Assembly: GCA_051888795.1 (NCBI GenBank)
Contig: JBJFCD010000049.1
Coordinates: forward strand, 1 to 19,463
Reading direction: 5' to 3'
Source: MD308 sp051888795
Lineage (GTDB): Bacteria > Bacillota > Clostridia > Lachnospirales > Lachnospiraceae
Length of the DNA: 19,463 nucleotides
Shown: positions 7,083 through 13,626 of the stretch, piece after piece
Numbering within the stretch: position 1 is the first letter of the stretch
Layout: each line of letters opens with the position of its first letter
The notes under the pieces: generated by a model
Told to the model about the DNA's origin: nothing
The model's database searches: none
The model's input: only the letters and a program-made list of their open reading frames with translations
Made by a program: the position numbers and the translations under genes

Positions 7083-8162
7083 TTACCAGAATACATTTCC
7101 TCCAACAATAATACCTTTCTTTCCGGTATAAGCAGCGTTGAAGAAAAGACAATCCTTTACTTTTGAATGACGTTCTCCTCCGAGAACAGCTTTTGCAGCC
7201 TCATATGCAGAAGAGGAAGGTCCTCTTTTTAGTACTCGGTCTAATTTGCCGGAATTTACCGGTGAAAATTGTCCTGATTGATATATAACGTCCCTGATAG
7301 TATTCGGAAATCTTGAGCTTGCCACGCGGTTCATGATGACAGTACCTACAGCGATCATGCCTTCGTAAGTTGCACCGGCTTCACATTCGAGAATTGCAGC
7401 CATTAATGCAATCGTGCTGGTATCAGAAATATCGGCTGAACCGGTATTAGAATTATCGGAAGAATTTTCTTCGGCTTTTTTCACTTCAAGAGCTTTTGCC
7501 TTTTCAGCTTCTTCGGCTTCTCTTGCTGCTTTTGCAGCTGCCTCAGCTTCTTTTGCTCGCTCTAGTTGTGCTGTATATTCATCAAGTTCACCGGAAGCTG
7601 TGGAAAGCTTAGAAGTCAGGTCACTTTTTTGTGCGTTAAGACTTGCCTCCAGATTGGATAACTCCTGCTGTTGCCTTTCAAGTTTTTCCTGTTTTTTTTC
7701 AACATTTTTGCGTATATCTTTAAATTCGTCCAACATCTCACGGTCGTAATCACTGATTAATGTTACATATTCTGCTTTATTCAGAAAATCACTCATGCTT
7801 TCAGAAGAGAGGAGGATCTGTAGCAAAGATATATTACCCCCTTCGTACATAAATTTAATACGCTCTTTCATAGCAGAGTATTGATTTTCCTCATTGAGTT
7901 TGGCAGCAGCTACATCAAGACGGGATTTTTCAATCTCGGAAGTTTTTTTCTCAATTTCTGCTGTGGTATTCTCAAGTTCAGAGCTCAGAGAATCAATATC
8001 ACTATTGATTGTATCGATTTCCTCCTGAATCTCAGAAGTTTTCTTTTCCAGCTCCTTTGATGAAGGGGCAGCATATGCAAGATTACCGGAGAAAGTAATT
8101 GTAACAGTACATAAAAGAGCTGTTGCAGTATGCAGTAAATGAGTTTTCGTTTTTCTTAACAT
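7083..8162 (-). CDS. Secreted cell wall hydrolase: coiled coil plus SleB-type domain
   Basis: A 359-residue exported protein likely to cut peptidoglycan. It has a signal peptide (residues 1-31, hydrophobic core TATALLCTVTITFSG, cleavage after AYA); a PcsB/CwlO-like coiled-coil region (about 35-235, with a break at FMYEGGNISLLQILLSSESM near 105-124, typical of these proteins); an alanine/glutamate-rich hinge and Ser/Asn linker (200-245); and a C-terminal Hydrolase_2 (SleB/CwlJ-type) domain (about 250-359) with ILECEAGATYEG, VIMNRV, FPNTIRDVIYQSGQFSPV and FFN. E261 is the likely catalytic acid. Domain layout suggests regulated remodelling at division rather than spore germination, but this is inference. 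It has a long structured leader (8163-8390) and AAAGGAA just before the ATG. Confidence 0.88.
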   Translation of the reverse strand: MLRKTKTHLLHTATALLCTVTITFSGNLAYAAPSSKELEKKTSEIQEEIDTINSDIDSLSSELENTTAEIEKKTSEIEKSRLDVAAAKLNEENQYSAMKERIKFMYEGGNISLLQILLSSESMSDFLNKAEYVTLISDYDREMLDEFKDIRKNVEKKQEKLERQQQELSNLEASLNAQKSDLTSKLSTASGELDEYTAQLERAKEAEAAAKAAREAEEAEKAKALEVKKAEENSSDNSNTGSADISDTSTIALMAAILECEAGATYEGMIAVGTVIMNRVASSRFPNTIRDVIYQSGQFSPVNSGKLDRVLKRGPSSSAYEAAKAVLGGERHSKVKDCLFFNAAYTGKKGIIVGGNVFW

Positions 8163-8185
8163 ATACAGTTCCTTTCTTTATTTTT

Positions 8186-8333
8186 ACCTGGACAGATGGG
8201 CAGTGCGTACCTCCATGTCGTCAAGCCGGCATGTCGGTAACGGGCATGCGCCCTATAAAACCTGGACAGATGAGCAGTGCGTACCTCCATGTCGTCAAGC
8301 CGGCATGTCGGTAACGGGCATGCGCCCTATAAA
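8186..8333. repeat. Tandem duplication, two 74-bp units
   Basis: Unit 1 is 8186-8259 and unit 2 is 8260-8333. They differ at a single base (G at 8199, A at 8273). Each unit, read on the minus strand, contains a hairpin GGGC-GCAT-GCCC and a longer hairpin with a tandem G-A internal loop. Only unit 2 adjoins the second inverted-repeat arm that completes the larger structure at 8270-8397, so unit 1 looks like a partial duplicate. With 8163-8516 otherwise free of genes, this accounts for most of that gap. Confidence 0.95.
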
Positions 8334-8397
8334 ATTAAGTATCGCCAAACTTGTCTGCAAGCAGACAGTTGTCGCTCCTTAATTTTGCACTGCTCAT
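8270..8397 (-). promoter_or_regulatory. Branched palindromic element in the hydrolase leader
   Basis: Nested inverted repeats enclose 128 bases. The outer pair is ATGAGCAGTGC (8270-8280) / GCACTGCTCAT (8387-8397). Inside are AAAATTAAG (8331-8339) / CTTAATTTT (8378-8386), enclosing TGTCTG-CAAG-CAGACA; the small hairpin at 8316-8327; and the hairpin 8282-8313 with 4 bp, a 2x2 internal loop (G-A/G-A on the minus strand) and 7 bp. Together they could form a four-way junction. On the minus strand it lies just after a promoter and upstream of the hydrolase, the position of a cis-acting leader RNA. The predicted start falls inside the outer arm, so RNA may include only 4-5 bp of it. I recognise no known riboswitch class. 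Confidence 0.6.
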
Positions 8398-8424
8398 TAT
8401 ACTATAAATTGCTTTATAAATCAA
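8396..8424 (-). promoter_or_regulatory. Sigma-A promoter of the cell wall hydrolase gene
   Basis: Minus strand: -35 TTGATT (8424 down to 8419), a 17-base spacer, and a perfect TATAAT (8401 down to 8396). The start is predicted near 8390-8388, giving a leader of about 226 bases that spans the palindromic element and both 74-bp units. Confidence 0.75.
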
Positions 8425-8516
8425 TTTTTGTTAAAATGGTTAAGAAATCATTAATATTTGGTGGAAATGAATTTGTGGATTTGTTTATAAAATAAAGAAA
8501 GCGGGGATGTATTATT

Positions 8517-9095
8517 ATGAAAAAATATGAAGAAGACCATTATCGTTTTGAAAATATAAAGGGACAGGTTTATCCGTGGATTAAGGATGAATTGAAGGAC
8601 AGCCTTGCGCTAAATGGAAAGCGTTTGTCGGATGAGACAGTGGCTATATCATTTTTAGGCGATTTGAAAGTTCTTTTTGCTGTTAAAAGAGGAGAGGACA
8701 GTTACGAAATTCTTCAGGATAATATGATTGCACCGGATATGGAGATTGAACAATTGTATCACGCAGCATGTGAGAACCTGGTAAGAGATGTTGAATTTGT
8801 CATTGGAAATACATGGTATGGTGCATATGCAATTATTGCTGATGGTATTCATGAAGCGAGTTCTCTCTGCTTCAGGCATATCTGGAATGTATGCGTAGAG
8901 AAGTTAAAAGATGATCTGATTATTATGGTTCCGGCGAAGGATACAGTGATATTTGCTCCTGCGTCACAGAAAAAAGTAGTAGATGAAATGATTGATCATG
9001 GAGAGAAAGCTTTTGAAGCAGCAACAGACCGAATTTCGAACCGTGTATTTATATTCTCTCAGTCAGGAAAGGAATTATCTTTGTATGAAGCATAA
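8517..9095 (+). CDS. Hypothetical protein, possibly DUF1444/YtpQ- or DUF5688-like
   Basis: A soluble 192-residue protein without signal peptide or membrane segment. I do not recognise it with confidence. The C-terminal half (a tyrosine/alanine stretch around WYGAYAIIADGIHEASSL, then LIIMVPAKDTVIFAP and FIFSQSGKELSLYE) resembles the C-terminal half of YtpQ-type DUF1444 proteins and of DUF5688 proteins. No catalytic motif is visible. GGGGAT precedes the ATG by about 9 bases. Its last 11 bases overlap the HAD phosphatase gene and uppP follows, so the three are probably co-transcribed. I saw only a weak candidate promoter upstream (TTGTTA at 8428, TAATAT at 8452). Confidence 0.7.
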   Translation: MKKYEEDHYRFENIKGQVYPWIKDELKDSLALNGKRLSDETVAISFLGDLKVLFAVKRGEDSYEILQDNMIAPDMEIEQLYHAACENLVRDVEFVIGNTWYGAYAIIADGIHEASSLCFRHIWNVCVEKLKDDLIIMVPAKDTVIFAPASQKKVVDEMIDHGEKAFEAATDRISNRVFIFSQSGKELSLYEA

Positions 9096-9924
9096 AATAA
9101 AGATGATAGGATATGATCTTGATGGCACGCTTTTGACTACAGATAAAAAGTTGACATCATACACAAAAGAGGTATTAAAAGAAGCAATACGCAGAGGGAT
9201 AATTGTATTGCCAGTGACGGGGAGACCTTTTAGTGGTATCCCGGATGAAATTCGTGGATTTGAAGGAATTCACTATTTGATCACATCAAACGGGGCGCGG
9301 ATTATCGAAGACGGAACTTCTATCTATGAAAGATTGCTTCCTGTCGAAAATGCAAGAAAAATCTTGGATATTTTTGAGGAATATGATACACTACGAGAGA
9401 TTTATTATGATGGTCAGGGATATGCACAGGAACATGAGCTGAACCAGATTGAATATTATATAAACTCTGCTGCGATGGCGGGATATATTACATCGTCAAG
9501 ACTTTCTGTTCCAGATCTCCGGGGAAAATTTGAGGAGGAAAACAGAGATCTTGATAAGATACAGGCAATTTTCAGGTACCCGAAGGATAAAGAAAAAGCC
9601 TGGAAAAGAGTAAGTGCTTTAAAAGGAGTTGAAGTAACCGGGGCACTTGACAATAATATAGAAGTTAATTCTGAAAATGTACATAAAGGAATTGCACTGA
9701 TGTGGCTTGCCAAAAAGCTGGGAATCCAACAGGATGAGATTATGACATTCGGAGACGGATCAAATGATCTGAAGATGATTCGCGATGCAGGTGTAGGTGT
9801 TGCTATGTCAAATGGGATTGAGAGAGTGAAAGAGGCGGCTGATCTGATTGCAGAATCTAATGATGAAGATGGGGTCGCAAAAATAATTGAGCAGTATGTT
9901 CTGAACGATAATTTTGAAGAATAG
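9085..9924 (+). CDS. Cof-type HAD family sugar-phosphate/flavin phosphatase
   Basis: A cytosolic haloacid dehalogenase-superfamily phosphatase, 279 residues, the usual length for Cof/IIB members. Motif I is DLDGTLL (nucleophile D11, acid D13), motif II VTGRP (44-48), motif III is the lysine in NVHKGIAL, and motif IV FGDGSNDLKMI near 222 binds Mg2+. The long segment between motifs II and III is the C2B cap that selects the substrate; the natural substrate (a sugar phosphate, FMN or pyridoxal phosphate) cannot be read from the sequence. I chose ATG 9085 because it gives the canonical family N-terminus; the frame is open further upstream but inside the previous gene. It overlaps that gene by 11 bases and precedes uppP by 28. 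Confidence 0.9.
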   Translation: MKHKIKMIGYDLDGTLLTTDKKLTSYTKEVLKEAIRRGIIVLPVTGRPFSGIPDEIRGFEGIHYLITSNGARIIEDGTSIYERLLPVENARKILDIFEEYDTLREIYYDGQGYAQEHELNQIEYYINSAAMAGYITSSRLSVPDLRGKFEEENRDLDKIQAIFRYPKDKEKAWKRVSALKGVEVTGALDNNIEVNSENVHKGIALMWLAKKLGIQQDEIMTFGDGSNDLKMIRDAGVGVAMSNGIERVKEAADLIAESNDEDGVAKIIEQYVLNDNFEE

Positions 9925-9952
9925 ATATAATGAATAAGAAAGGGAAAAAATT

Positions 9953-10780
9953 ATGCTGGATATTATAAAAGTTATTGTCCTCGGTATTGTGGAAGGAATT
10001 ACAGAGTGGCTTCCTGTCAGTAGTACAGGACATCTGATTCTGGTAGGAGATGTCTTATCGCCGGGCATGAGCGATGAATTTATGGAAATGTTTAATGTGG
10101 TGATTCAGCTTGGCGCGATTATGGCGGTGGTTGTTTTGTACTTTCATAAACTAAATCCATTTTCACCGAAAAAGACGCAAAAGCAGAAGATGCTTACATG
10201 GCAGATGTGGATCAAGGTACTTATAAGTTCTGTGCCGGCAGCAGTTGTGGGGCTTTTATTTAATGATCTTCTGGATGAGATTTTTTATAAACCTCTGCCG
10301 GTTGCGATTATGTTAATTGTTTACGGTGTATTGTTCATTATTATTGAGAACCGTAATGCAGGCAGAAAGCCTTCTGTCAGGAAGATTTCTGATCTTTCGG
10401 TCAGCATGCTTCTGTGGATTGGATTTTTCCAGATGCTTGCATTGATTCCTGGAACTTCGCGATCGGGTGCTACAATAGTAGGCGCACTGATTATCGGAGT
10501 ATCCAGAGAGGTAGCGGCAGAATTTACATTTTTCCTTGCGATTCCGGTTATGTTTGGTGCAAGCTTTTTGAAACTGGTTAAATTCGGATTCCATTTTACA
10601 GGTGCCGAATTGGGACTTTTACTTCTCGGATGTGCGGTGTCGTTTGTTGTATCTGTGTTTGCAATTAAATTTTTGATGGGCTATATTAAGAAACATGATT
10701 TTAAAGTGTTTGGTTATTATCGTATTATTTTAGGAGCGATAATTGTTCTGGTGACAGTAGTGCAGATGTTTATGAAATAA
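9953..10780 (+). CDS. uppP: Undecaprenyl-diphosphate phosphatase (BacA/UppP)
   Basis: Multi-pass membrane enzyme that dephosphorylates undecaprenyl diphosphate to recycle the lipid carrier for peptidoglycan and other wall polymers; it also confers bacitracin tolerance. The 275 residues carry both family signatures: EGITEWLPVSSTGH (14-27) with the catalytic glutamate, serine and histidine, and PGTSRSGATI (about 166-175) with the phosphate-binding arginine. About eight hydrophobic segments follow the known fold. AAAGGGA precedes the ATG. It is the last gene before a strong hairpin terminator. Confidence 0.96.
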   Translation: MLDIIKVIVLGIVEGITEWLPVSSTGHLILVGDVLSPGMSDEFMEMFNVVIQLGAIMAVVVLYFHKLNPFSPKKTQKQKMLTWQMWIKVLISSVPAAVVGLLFNDLLDEIFYKPLPVAIMLIVYGVLFIIIENRNAGRKPSVRKISDLSVSMLLWIGFFQMLALIPGTSRSGATIVGALIIGVSREVAAEFTFFLAIPVMFGASFLKLVKFGFHFTGAELGLLLLGCAVSFVVSVFAIKFLMGYIKKHDFKVFGYYRIILGAIIVLVTVVQMFMK

Positions 10781-10793
10781 TATGCATAATTAT

Positions 10794-10840
10794 AAGTGGC
10801 TTTTTCTACAAAATATGTGGAAAAAGCCACTTGCATTTTA
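10794..10840 (+). terminator. Terminator after uppP
   Basis: A 13-bp perfect stem AAGTGGCTTTTTC (10794-10806) / GAAAAAGCCACTT (10820-10832), continued by a wobble pair and ACA/TGT around loop AAATA. The following tract (GCATTTTA) is only moderately T-rich. The end of the stem overlaps the -35 box of the next promoter. Confidence 0.8.
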
Positions 10841-10858
10841 TAAAATATATGATAGAAT
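10831..10858 (+). promoter_or_regulatory. Promoter of the amino acid ABC transporter operon
   Basis: -35 TTGCAT (10831-10836), a 16-base spacer, -10 TAGAAT (10853-10858) with extended TG (10850-10851). The start is predicted near 10865, at the edge of the palindrome at 10864-10891. Confidence 0.6.
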
Positions 10859-10863
10859 ATAAA

Positions 10864-10891
10864 ACATGAATGCATTTTTATGCATTCATGT
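10864..10891 (+). promoter_or_regulatory. ARG-box-like palindrome at the transporter start site
   Basis: Perfect 12-bp inverted repeat ACATGAATGCAT (10864-10875) / ATGCATTCATGT (10880-10891) around TTTT. Its core AATGCATTTTTATGCATT (10869-10886) has the geometry of the ArgR/AhrC box WNTGAATWWWWATTCANW, with TGCAT in place of TGAAT. Its position over the predicted +1 fits a repressor site. As RNA it would form a stable hairpin at the very 5' end. Confidence 0.6.
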
Positions 10892-10963
10892 GAATACATT
10901 TTCTGTGAAAAACGGATGTATGAGAAGAAAAAAATGTATTTTTATAAAATGGAGGAAAGTAAT

Positions 10964-11725
10964 ATGAAAATGAAAAAGTTAATCAGTATGGTATTGATCG
11001 CAGCATGTGTATGTTCTATGGCAGCATGTGGAAGCAAGGAAGAAGAAAAGGCAGATGAGAAAGAGACTCTTGTAATGGCAACAAATGCAGAGTTCCCGCC
11101 ATATGAATATTATGAAGGAGAAGATGTAGTAGGAATTGATGCGGAGATGGCAGCAGCTGTAGCTGAAGAGCTTGGTATGGAGCTTAAGATTGAAGATATG
11201 GCATTTGATTCAATTATTCCTGCAGTTGAGAGTGGAAAAGCAGATATGGGTGTTGCAGGTATGACTGTAACGGAAGATCGTCTTAAAAATGTTAATTTTT
11301 CTGATACTTATGCAGAGGCTACACAGGTTGTTATTGTAAAGGAAGACAGTGACATTGCAGGACCGGATGATCTTACCGGAAAAAAAGTAGGTGTTCAGCT
11401 TGGAACAACAGGTGATATTTATGCAAGTGATATTGAGGATGCAACTGTTGAACAGTACAACAAAGGTTTTGAGGCAGTTCAGGCATTGTCTCAGGGTAAG
11501 ATTGATGCAGTAGTGATTGACGGACAGCCGGCACAGGAATTTGTAAAAGAGGTTGAAGGGCTTAAAATCCTTGATGAAGCATTTACAGAAGAAGAGTATG
11601 CAATCGCAATTGCTAAAGATAATGAAGAATTACTTGAAAAAGTAAATGAAGCCCTTGCAAGTTTAAAAGAATCCGGAAAACTGGATGAGATCGTTGGAAA
11701 ATATATTAAATCAGATGCTGAATAA
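10964..11725 (+). CDS. Amino acid ABC transporter substrate-binding lipoprotein
   Basis: Lipid-anchored extracellular binding protein, 253 residues, that delivers a polar amino acid to the permease encoded next. The signal peptide ends in the lipobox MAAC with lipidated C22. The SBP_bac_3 domain follows (about 37-253), with ATNAEFPPYEYYE, the GIDAEMAAAVAEELG helix, DSIIPAVESGKADMGVAGMT, EDRLKNVNFSDTY, KKVGVQLGTTGD and the lobe-closing VIDGQPA. The family covers glutamine, histidine, arginine and cystine binders; specificity is not readable, though the ArgR-like upstream site favours arginine or ornithine. GGAGG 8 bases before ATG 10964 and the lipobox position decide this start over upstream in-frame ATGs. 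Confidence 0.94.
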   Translation: MKMKKLISMVLIAACVCSMAACGSKEEEKADEKETLVMATNAEFPPYEYYEGEDVVGIDAEMAAAVAEELGMELKIEDMAFDSIIPAVESGKADMGVAGMTVTEDRLKNVNFSDTYAEATQVVIVKEDSDIAGPDDLTGKKVGVQLGTTGDIYASDIEDATVEQYNKGFEAVQALSQGKIDAVVIDGQPAQEFVKEVEGLKILDEAFTEEEYAIAIAKDNEELLEKVNEALASLKESGKLDEIVGKYIKSDAE

Positions 11726-11746
11726 ATAGTAGATAGGAATTGAGAT

Positions 11747-12439
11747 ATGTTACAGGAATGGCAGGAAAAATTTATAAACAATTTTATTACAGATAACAGA
11801 TGGAAATATATCGCAGATGGTTTGTGCGTTACTTTAGAGGTAACATTTTTTGCGGTCCTTATAGGTATCGCTCTTGGATTCCTTGTGGCAATGGTGCGTG
11901 CTACCTATGATAAGACAGGAAAGCTTAGAGTATTAAATGCGGTATGCAAAGTGTATCTGACTGTAATTCGCGGAACGCCAGTAGTTGTCCAGTTGTTAAT
12001 TATCTATTTTGTAATTTTCGGAAGTGTGGATATCAGCAAAGTGCTGGTGGCAGTTATGGCATTTGGACTGAATTCCGGAGCCTATGTTGCGGAGATCTTT
12101 CGATCAGGTATTATGTCTATCGACAATGGACAGTTTGAAGCAGGACGAAGTCTTGGATTCAACTATGCGCAGACAATGAGATATATTATTATGCCGCAGG
12201 CGTTTAAAAATGTACTTCCTGCACTTGGCAATGAGTTTATCGTACTTTTGAAGGAGACATCAGTATCTGGTTATATCGCTCTTCAGGATCTGACAAAAGG
12301 TGGAGATATTATCCGTAGCCGTACATATGATGCGTTTATGCCTTTGATTGCGGTTGCTTTGATCTATCTTGTAATGGTAATGATCTTTTCAAAGCTTGTA
12401 AATATGTTGGAGAGGAGGTTGAGAAGCAGTGACCATTAA
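11747..12439 (+). CDS. Amino acid ABC transporter permease (HisM/GlnP family)
   Basis: Inner-membrane permease of 230 residues that forms the translocation path for the operon's transporter, probably as a homodimer because only one permease gene is present. The His/Glu/Gln/Arg permease signature GLCVTLEVTFFAVLIG (residues ~25-40) and RGTPVVVQLLIIYF (~76-89) are clear. The EAA loop that docks the ATPase is EAGRSLGFNYAQTMRYIIMP (about 128-147). Five hydrophobic helices are visible. It starts 21 bases after the lipoprotein gene, with a modest AGGA site, and overlaps the ATPase gene by 11 bases. Confidence 0.94.
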   Translation: MLQEWQEKFINNFITDNRWKYIADGLCVTLEVTFFAVLIGIALGFLVAMVRATYDKTGKLRVLNAVCKVYLTVIRGTPVVVQLLIIYFVIFGSVDISKVLVAVMAFGLNSGAYVAEIFRSGIMSIDNGQFEAGRSLGFNYAQTMRYIIMPQAFKNVLPALGNEFIVLLKETSVSGYIALQDLTKGGDIIRSRTYDAFMPLIAVALIYLVMVMIFSKLVNMLERRLRSSDH

Positions 12440-13175
12440 TCGCGGAGAAACTTTAATTAAAGTAGAAGGATTACATAAGATTTTCGGAGAACTGCATGCG
12501 CTCAACGGAGTCTCTGAGGAAATAAAAAAAGGAGAAGTTGTCGTTATAGTTGGACCTTCCGGTTCCGGTAAATCAACATTTTTACGATCGCTTAATCTTC
12601 TTGAGGTTCCATCAAGAGGGCATGTATATTTTGAGGGGGTTGATATTACAGACAAAAATGTGGATATTAATAAACATCGGCAGAAGATGGGAATGGTATT
12701 CCAGCATTTCAACCTGTTCCCTCATAAGACGATTTTGGAAAATATTACATTGGCTCCGGTTAAGCTTCTCGGAAAGAAACCGGAGGAAGCGAAAAAACGC
12801 GCTATGGAACTTCTGGAGCTTGTTGGACTTCACGAAAAGGCCAATGCTTATCCGTCTCAGCTTTCCGGTGGACAGAAACAGCGTATTGCTATTGTCCGTT
12901 CACTTGCAATGGATCCGGATGTTATGCTTTTTGATGAGCCGACATCAGCATTGGACCCGGAAATGGTCGGAGAAGTTCTCGAACTTATGAAGAAACTGGC
13001 ATTAGACGGTATGACCATGGTAGTCGTAACACATGAAATGGGATTTGCGAAAGAAGTGGCGACCAGAGTCATTTTCATGGATGAAGGTCAGATAAAAGAA
13101 CAGGGAACTCCTGAAGAGTTTTTTGATCATCCTAAAGATCCAAGATTACAGGAATTTTTATCGAAAATATTATAA
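12429..13175 (+). CDS. Amino acid ABC transporter ATP-binding protein (GlnQ family)
   Basis: Cytoplasmic ATPase that powers the transporter, 248 residues. Walker A GPSGSGKST (42-50), Q-loop in VFQHFNLFPH (Q93), signature LSGGQKQR (146-153), Walker B VMLFDEPTSALDP (166-178) and switch H203 are all intact. It starts at GTG 12429 with AGGAGG 10 bases upstream inside the permease gene; the 11-base overlap suggests coupled translation. HFNLFPH and ALDPEMVGEVL are characteristic of polar amino acid importers. It is the last gene of the operon before a terminator. Confidence 0.95.
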   Translation: MTINRGETLIKVEGLHKIFGELHALNGVSEEIKKGEVVVIVGPSGSGKSTFLRSLNLLEVPSRGHVYFEGVDITDKNVDINKHRQKMGMVFQHFNLFPHKTILENITLAPVKLLGKKPEEAKKRAMELLELVGLHEKANAYPSQLSGGQKQRIAIVRSLAMDPDVMLFDEPTSALDPEMVGEVLELMKKLALDGMTMVVVTHEMGFAKEVATRVIFMDEGQIKEQGTPEEFFDHPKDPRLQEFLSKIL

Positions 13176-13191
13176 ATTTTATATCACTGCT

Positions 13192-13226
13192 AAAAAGCTG
13201 CTGCATTAATGTGCAACAGCTTTTTT
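13192..13226 (+). terminator. Terminator of the amino acid transporter operon
   Basis: Stem AAAAAGCTG-C-TGCA (13192-13205) / TGCA-A-CAGCTTTTT (13212-13225) with one C-A mismatch and a 6-base loop, then T-tract to 13226, 16 bases after the ATPase stop. Confidence 0.9.
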
Positions 13227-13273
13227 GGCGTAATTATTCATAATGATTGAAGTCAGGCAGGTATTACGAAATG

Positions 13274-13334
13274 TAATGTCAGGATAAAAAAGCTTCATTT
13301 CACAAATGGAAAAATCGGCGATATACTGACATTA
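13274..13334 (+). promoter_or_regulatory. Inverted repeat upstream of the small ORF
   Basis: TAATGTCAG (13274-13282) and CTGACATTA (13326-13334) form a perfect 9-bp inverted repeat 43 bases apart, with a smaller hairpin TTCATTT-CAC-AAATGGA between them. The right arm contains CTGACA, the best candidate -35 box, 19 bases before a perfect TATAAT (13351-13356). Either a pair of operator half-sites flanking a promoter or a chance dyad. The rest of 13227-13381 holds nothing else I can name. Confidence 0.4.
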
Positions 13335-13356
13335 ACAAGAGAAAATAACATATAAT
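13326..13356 (+). promoter_or_regulatory. Candidate promoter of the small ORF
   Basis: CTGACA (13326-13331) and TATAAT (13351-13356) with a long 19-base spacer. The -10 is perfect; the spacing is poor. It lies 26 bases before the small ORF's start codon, so the leader would be about 18 bases. Confidence 0.4.
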
Positions 13357-13381
13357 TTAAAGGAGTCTGGGAGGTGCAGGT

Positions 13382-13462
13382 ATGATTGGATGGGGAATCA
13401 TAGCGATAGTGGTTGTTTGCGGAATGTTTAATCTTTATAACAGCGAGAAACACGCCAATTAA
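13382..13462 (+). CDS. Small membrane protein, 26 residues
   Basis: Short ORF from ATG 13382 to TAA 13460-13462. It has GGGAGG at 13369-13374, 7 bases upstream, and a second AGGAG at 13361-13365. The product starts MIGWG, has one hydrophobic stretch (IIAIVVVCGMF, residues 6-16) and a polar end with NSEKHAN, so it would be a single-span peptide. A strong terminator begins 10 bases after the stop and a TATAAT box lies just upstream, so the ORF fills a complete transcription unit of its own. I recognise no family. A three-codon GTG-CAG-GTA-TGA frame overlapping the start may be chance. Confidence 0.55.
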   Translation: MIGWGIIAIVVVCGMFNLYNSEKHAN

Positions 13463-13472
13463 TAAAAATAGC

Positions 13473-13511
13473 AAATGACAACCGCAGATAAAAAGCTGCG
13501 GTTGTCATTTT
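13473..13511 (+). terminator. Terminator after the small ORF
   Basis: A perfect 15-bp stem (13473-13487 / 13496-13510; core ATGACAACCGCAG / CTGCGGTTGTCAT) with an 8-base loop, ending in TTTT (13508-13511). The A-rich left flank may let it act in both directions. Confidence 0.8.
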
Positions 13512-13539
13512 GTGCCATAGAGACTTTTGAATATGCCAA

Positions 13540-13568
13540 TTGCGAAATTGTTCTTTAGAGTTTAAAAT
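13540..13568 (+). promoter_or_regulatory. Candidate promoter of the YitT-family gene
   Basis: TTGCGA (13540-13545), a 17-base spacer, TAAAAT (13563-13568). The boxes match consensus at 4 and 5 of 6 positions. It lies about 50 bases upstream of the gene and after the previous terminator, but alternative boxes overlap it. Confidence 0.35.
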
Positions 13569-13626
13569 AATAGTATACAGCAAGAAATGCCAATGTATTA
13601 TACGAAATGAAAAGAGGGAATGCAAA

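Noticed and set aside
7414..7749. 111-codon plus-strand frame inside the cell wall hydrolase gene
   Set aside because: Serine/alanine/leucine-rich low-complexity translation caused by the antisense of the coiled-coil region; not a credible protein.
8186..8333. CRISPR array
   Set aside because: Only two units, directly adjacent with no unique spacer between them, and no cas genes.
8163..8397. c-di-AMP (ydaO/yuaA) riboswitch, often found before wall hydrolase genes
   Set aside because: The conserved ydaO sequence blocks are not present on the minus strand; a few chance matches (CUUAAUU) do not make the aptamer.
8123..8495. Plus-strand frames across the 74-bp tandem repeats
   Set aside because: They merely translate the repeats; no ribosome site and no protein character. 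The minus-strand promoter and the structure explain the region better.
8992..9084. Upstream start for the HAD phosphatase in the same frame
   Set aside because: The extension would lie inside the previous gene and precede the canonical family N-terminus; ATG 9085 fits the family length.
10880..10963. Earlier start for the amino acid-binding lipoprotein
   Set aside because: It would put 28 residues before the signal peptide and start inside the palindrome; GGAGG supports ATG 10964.
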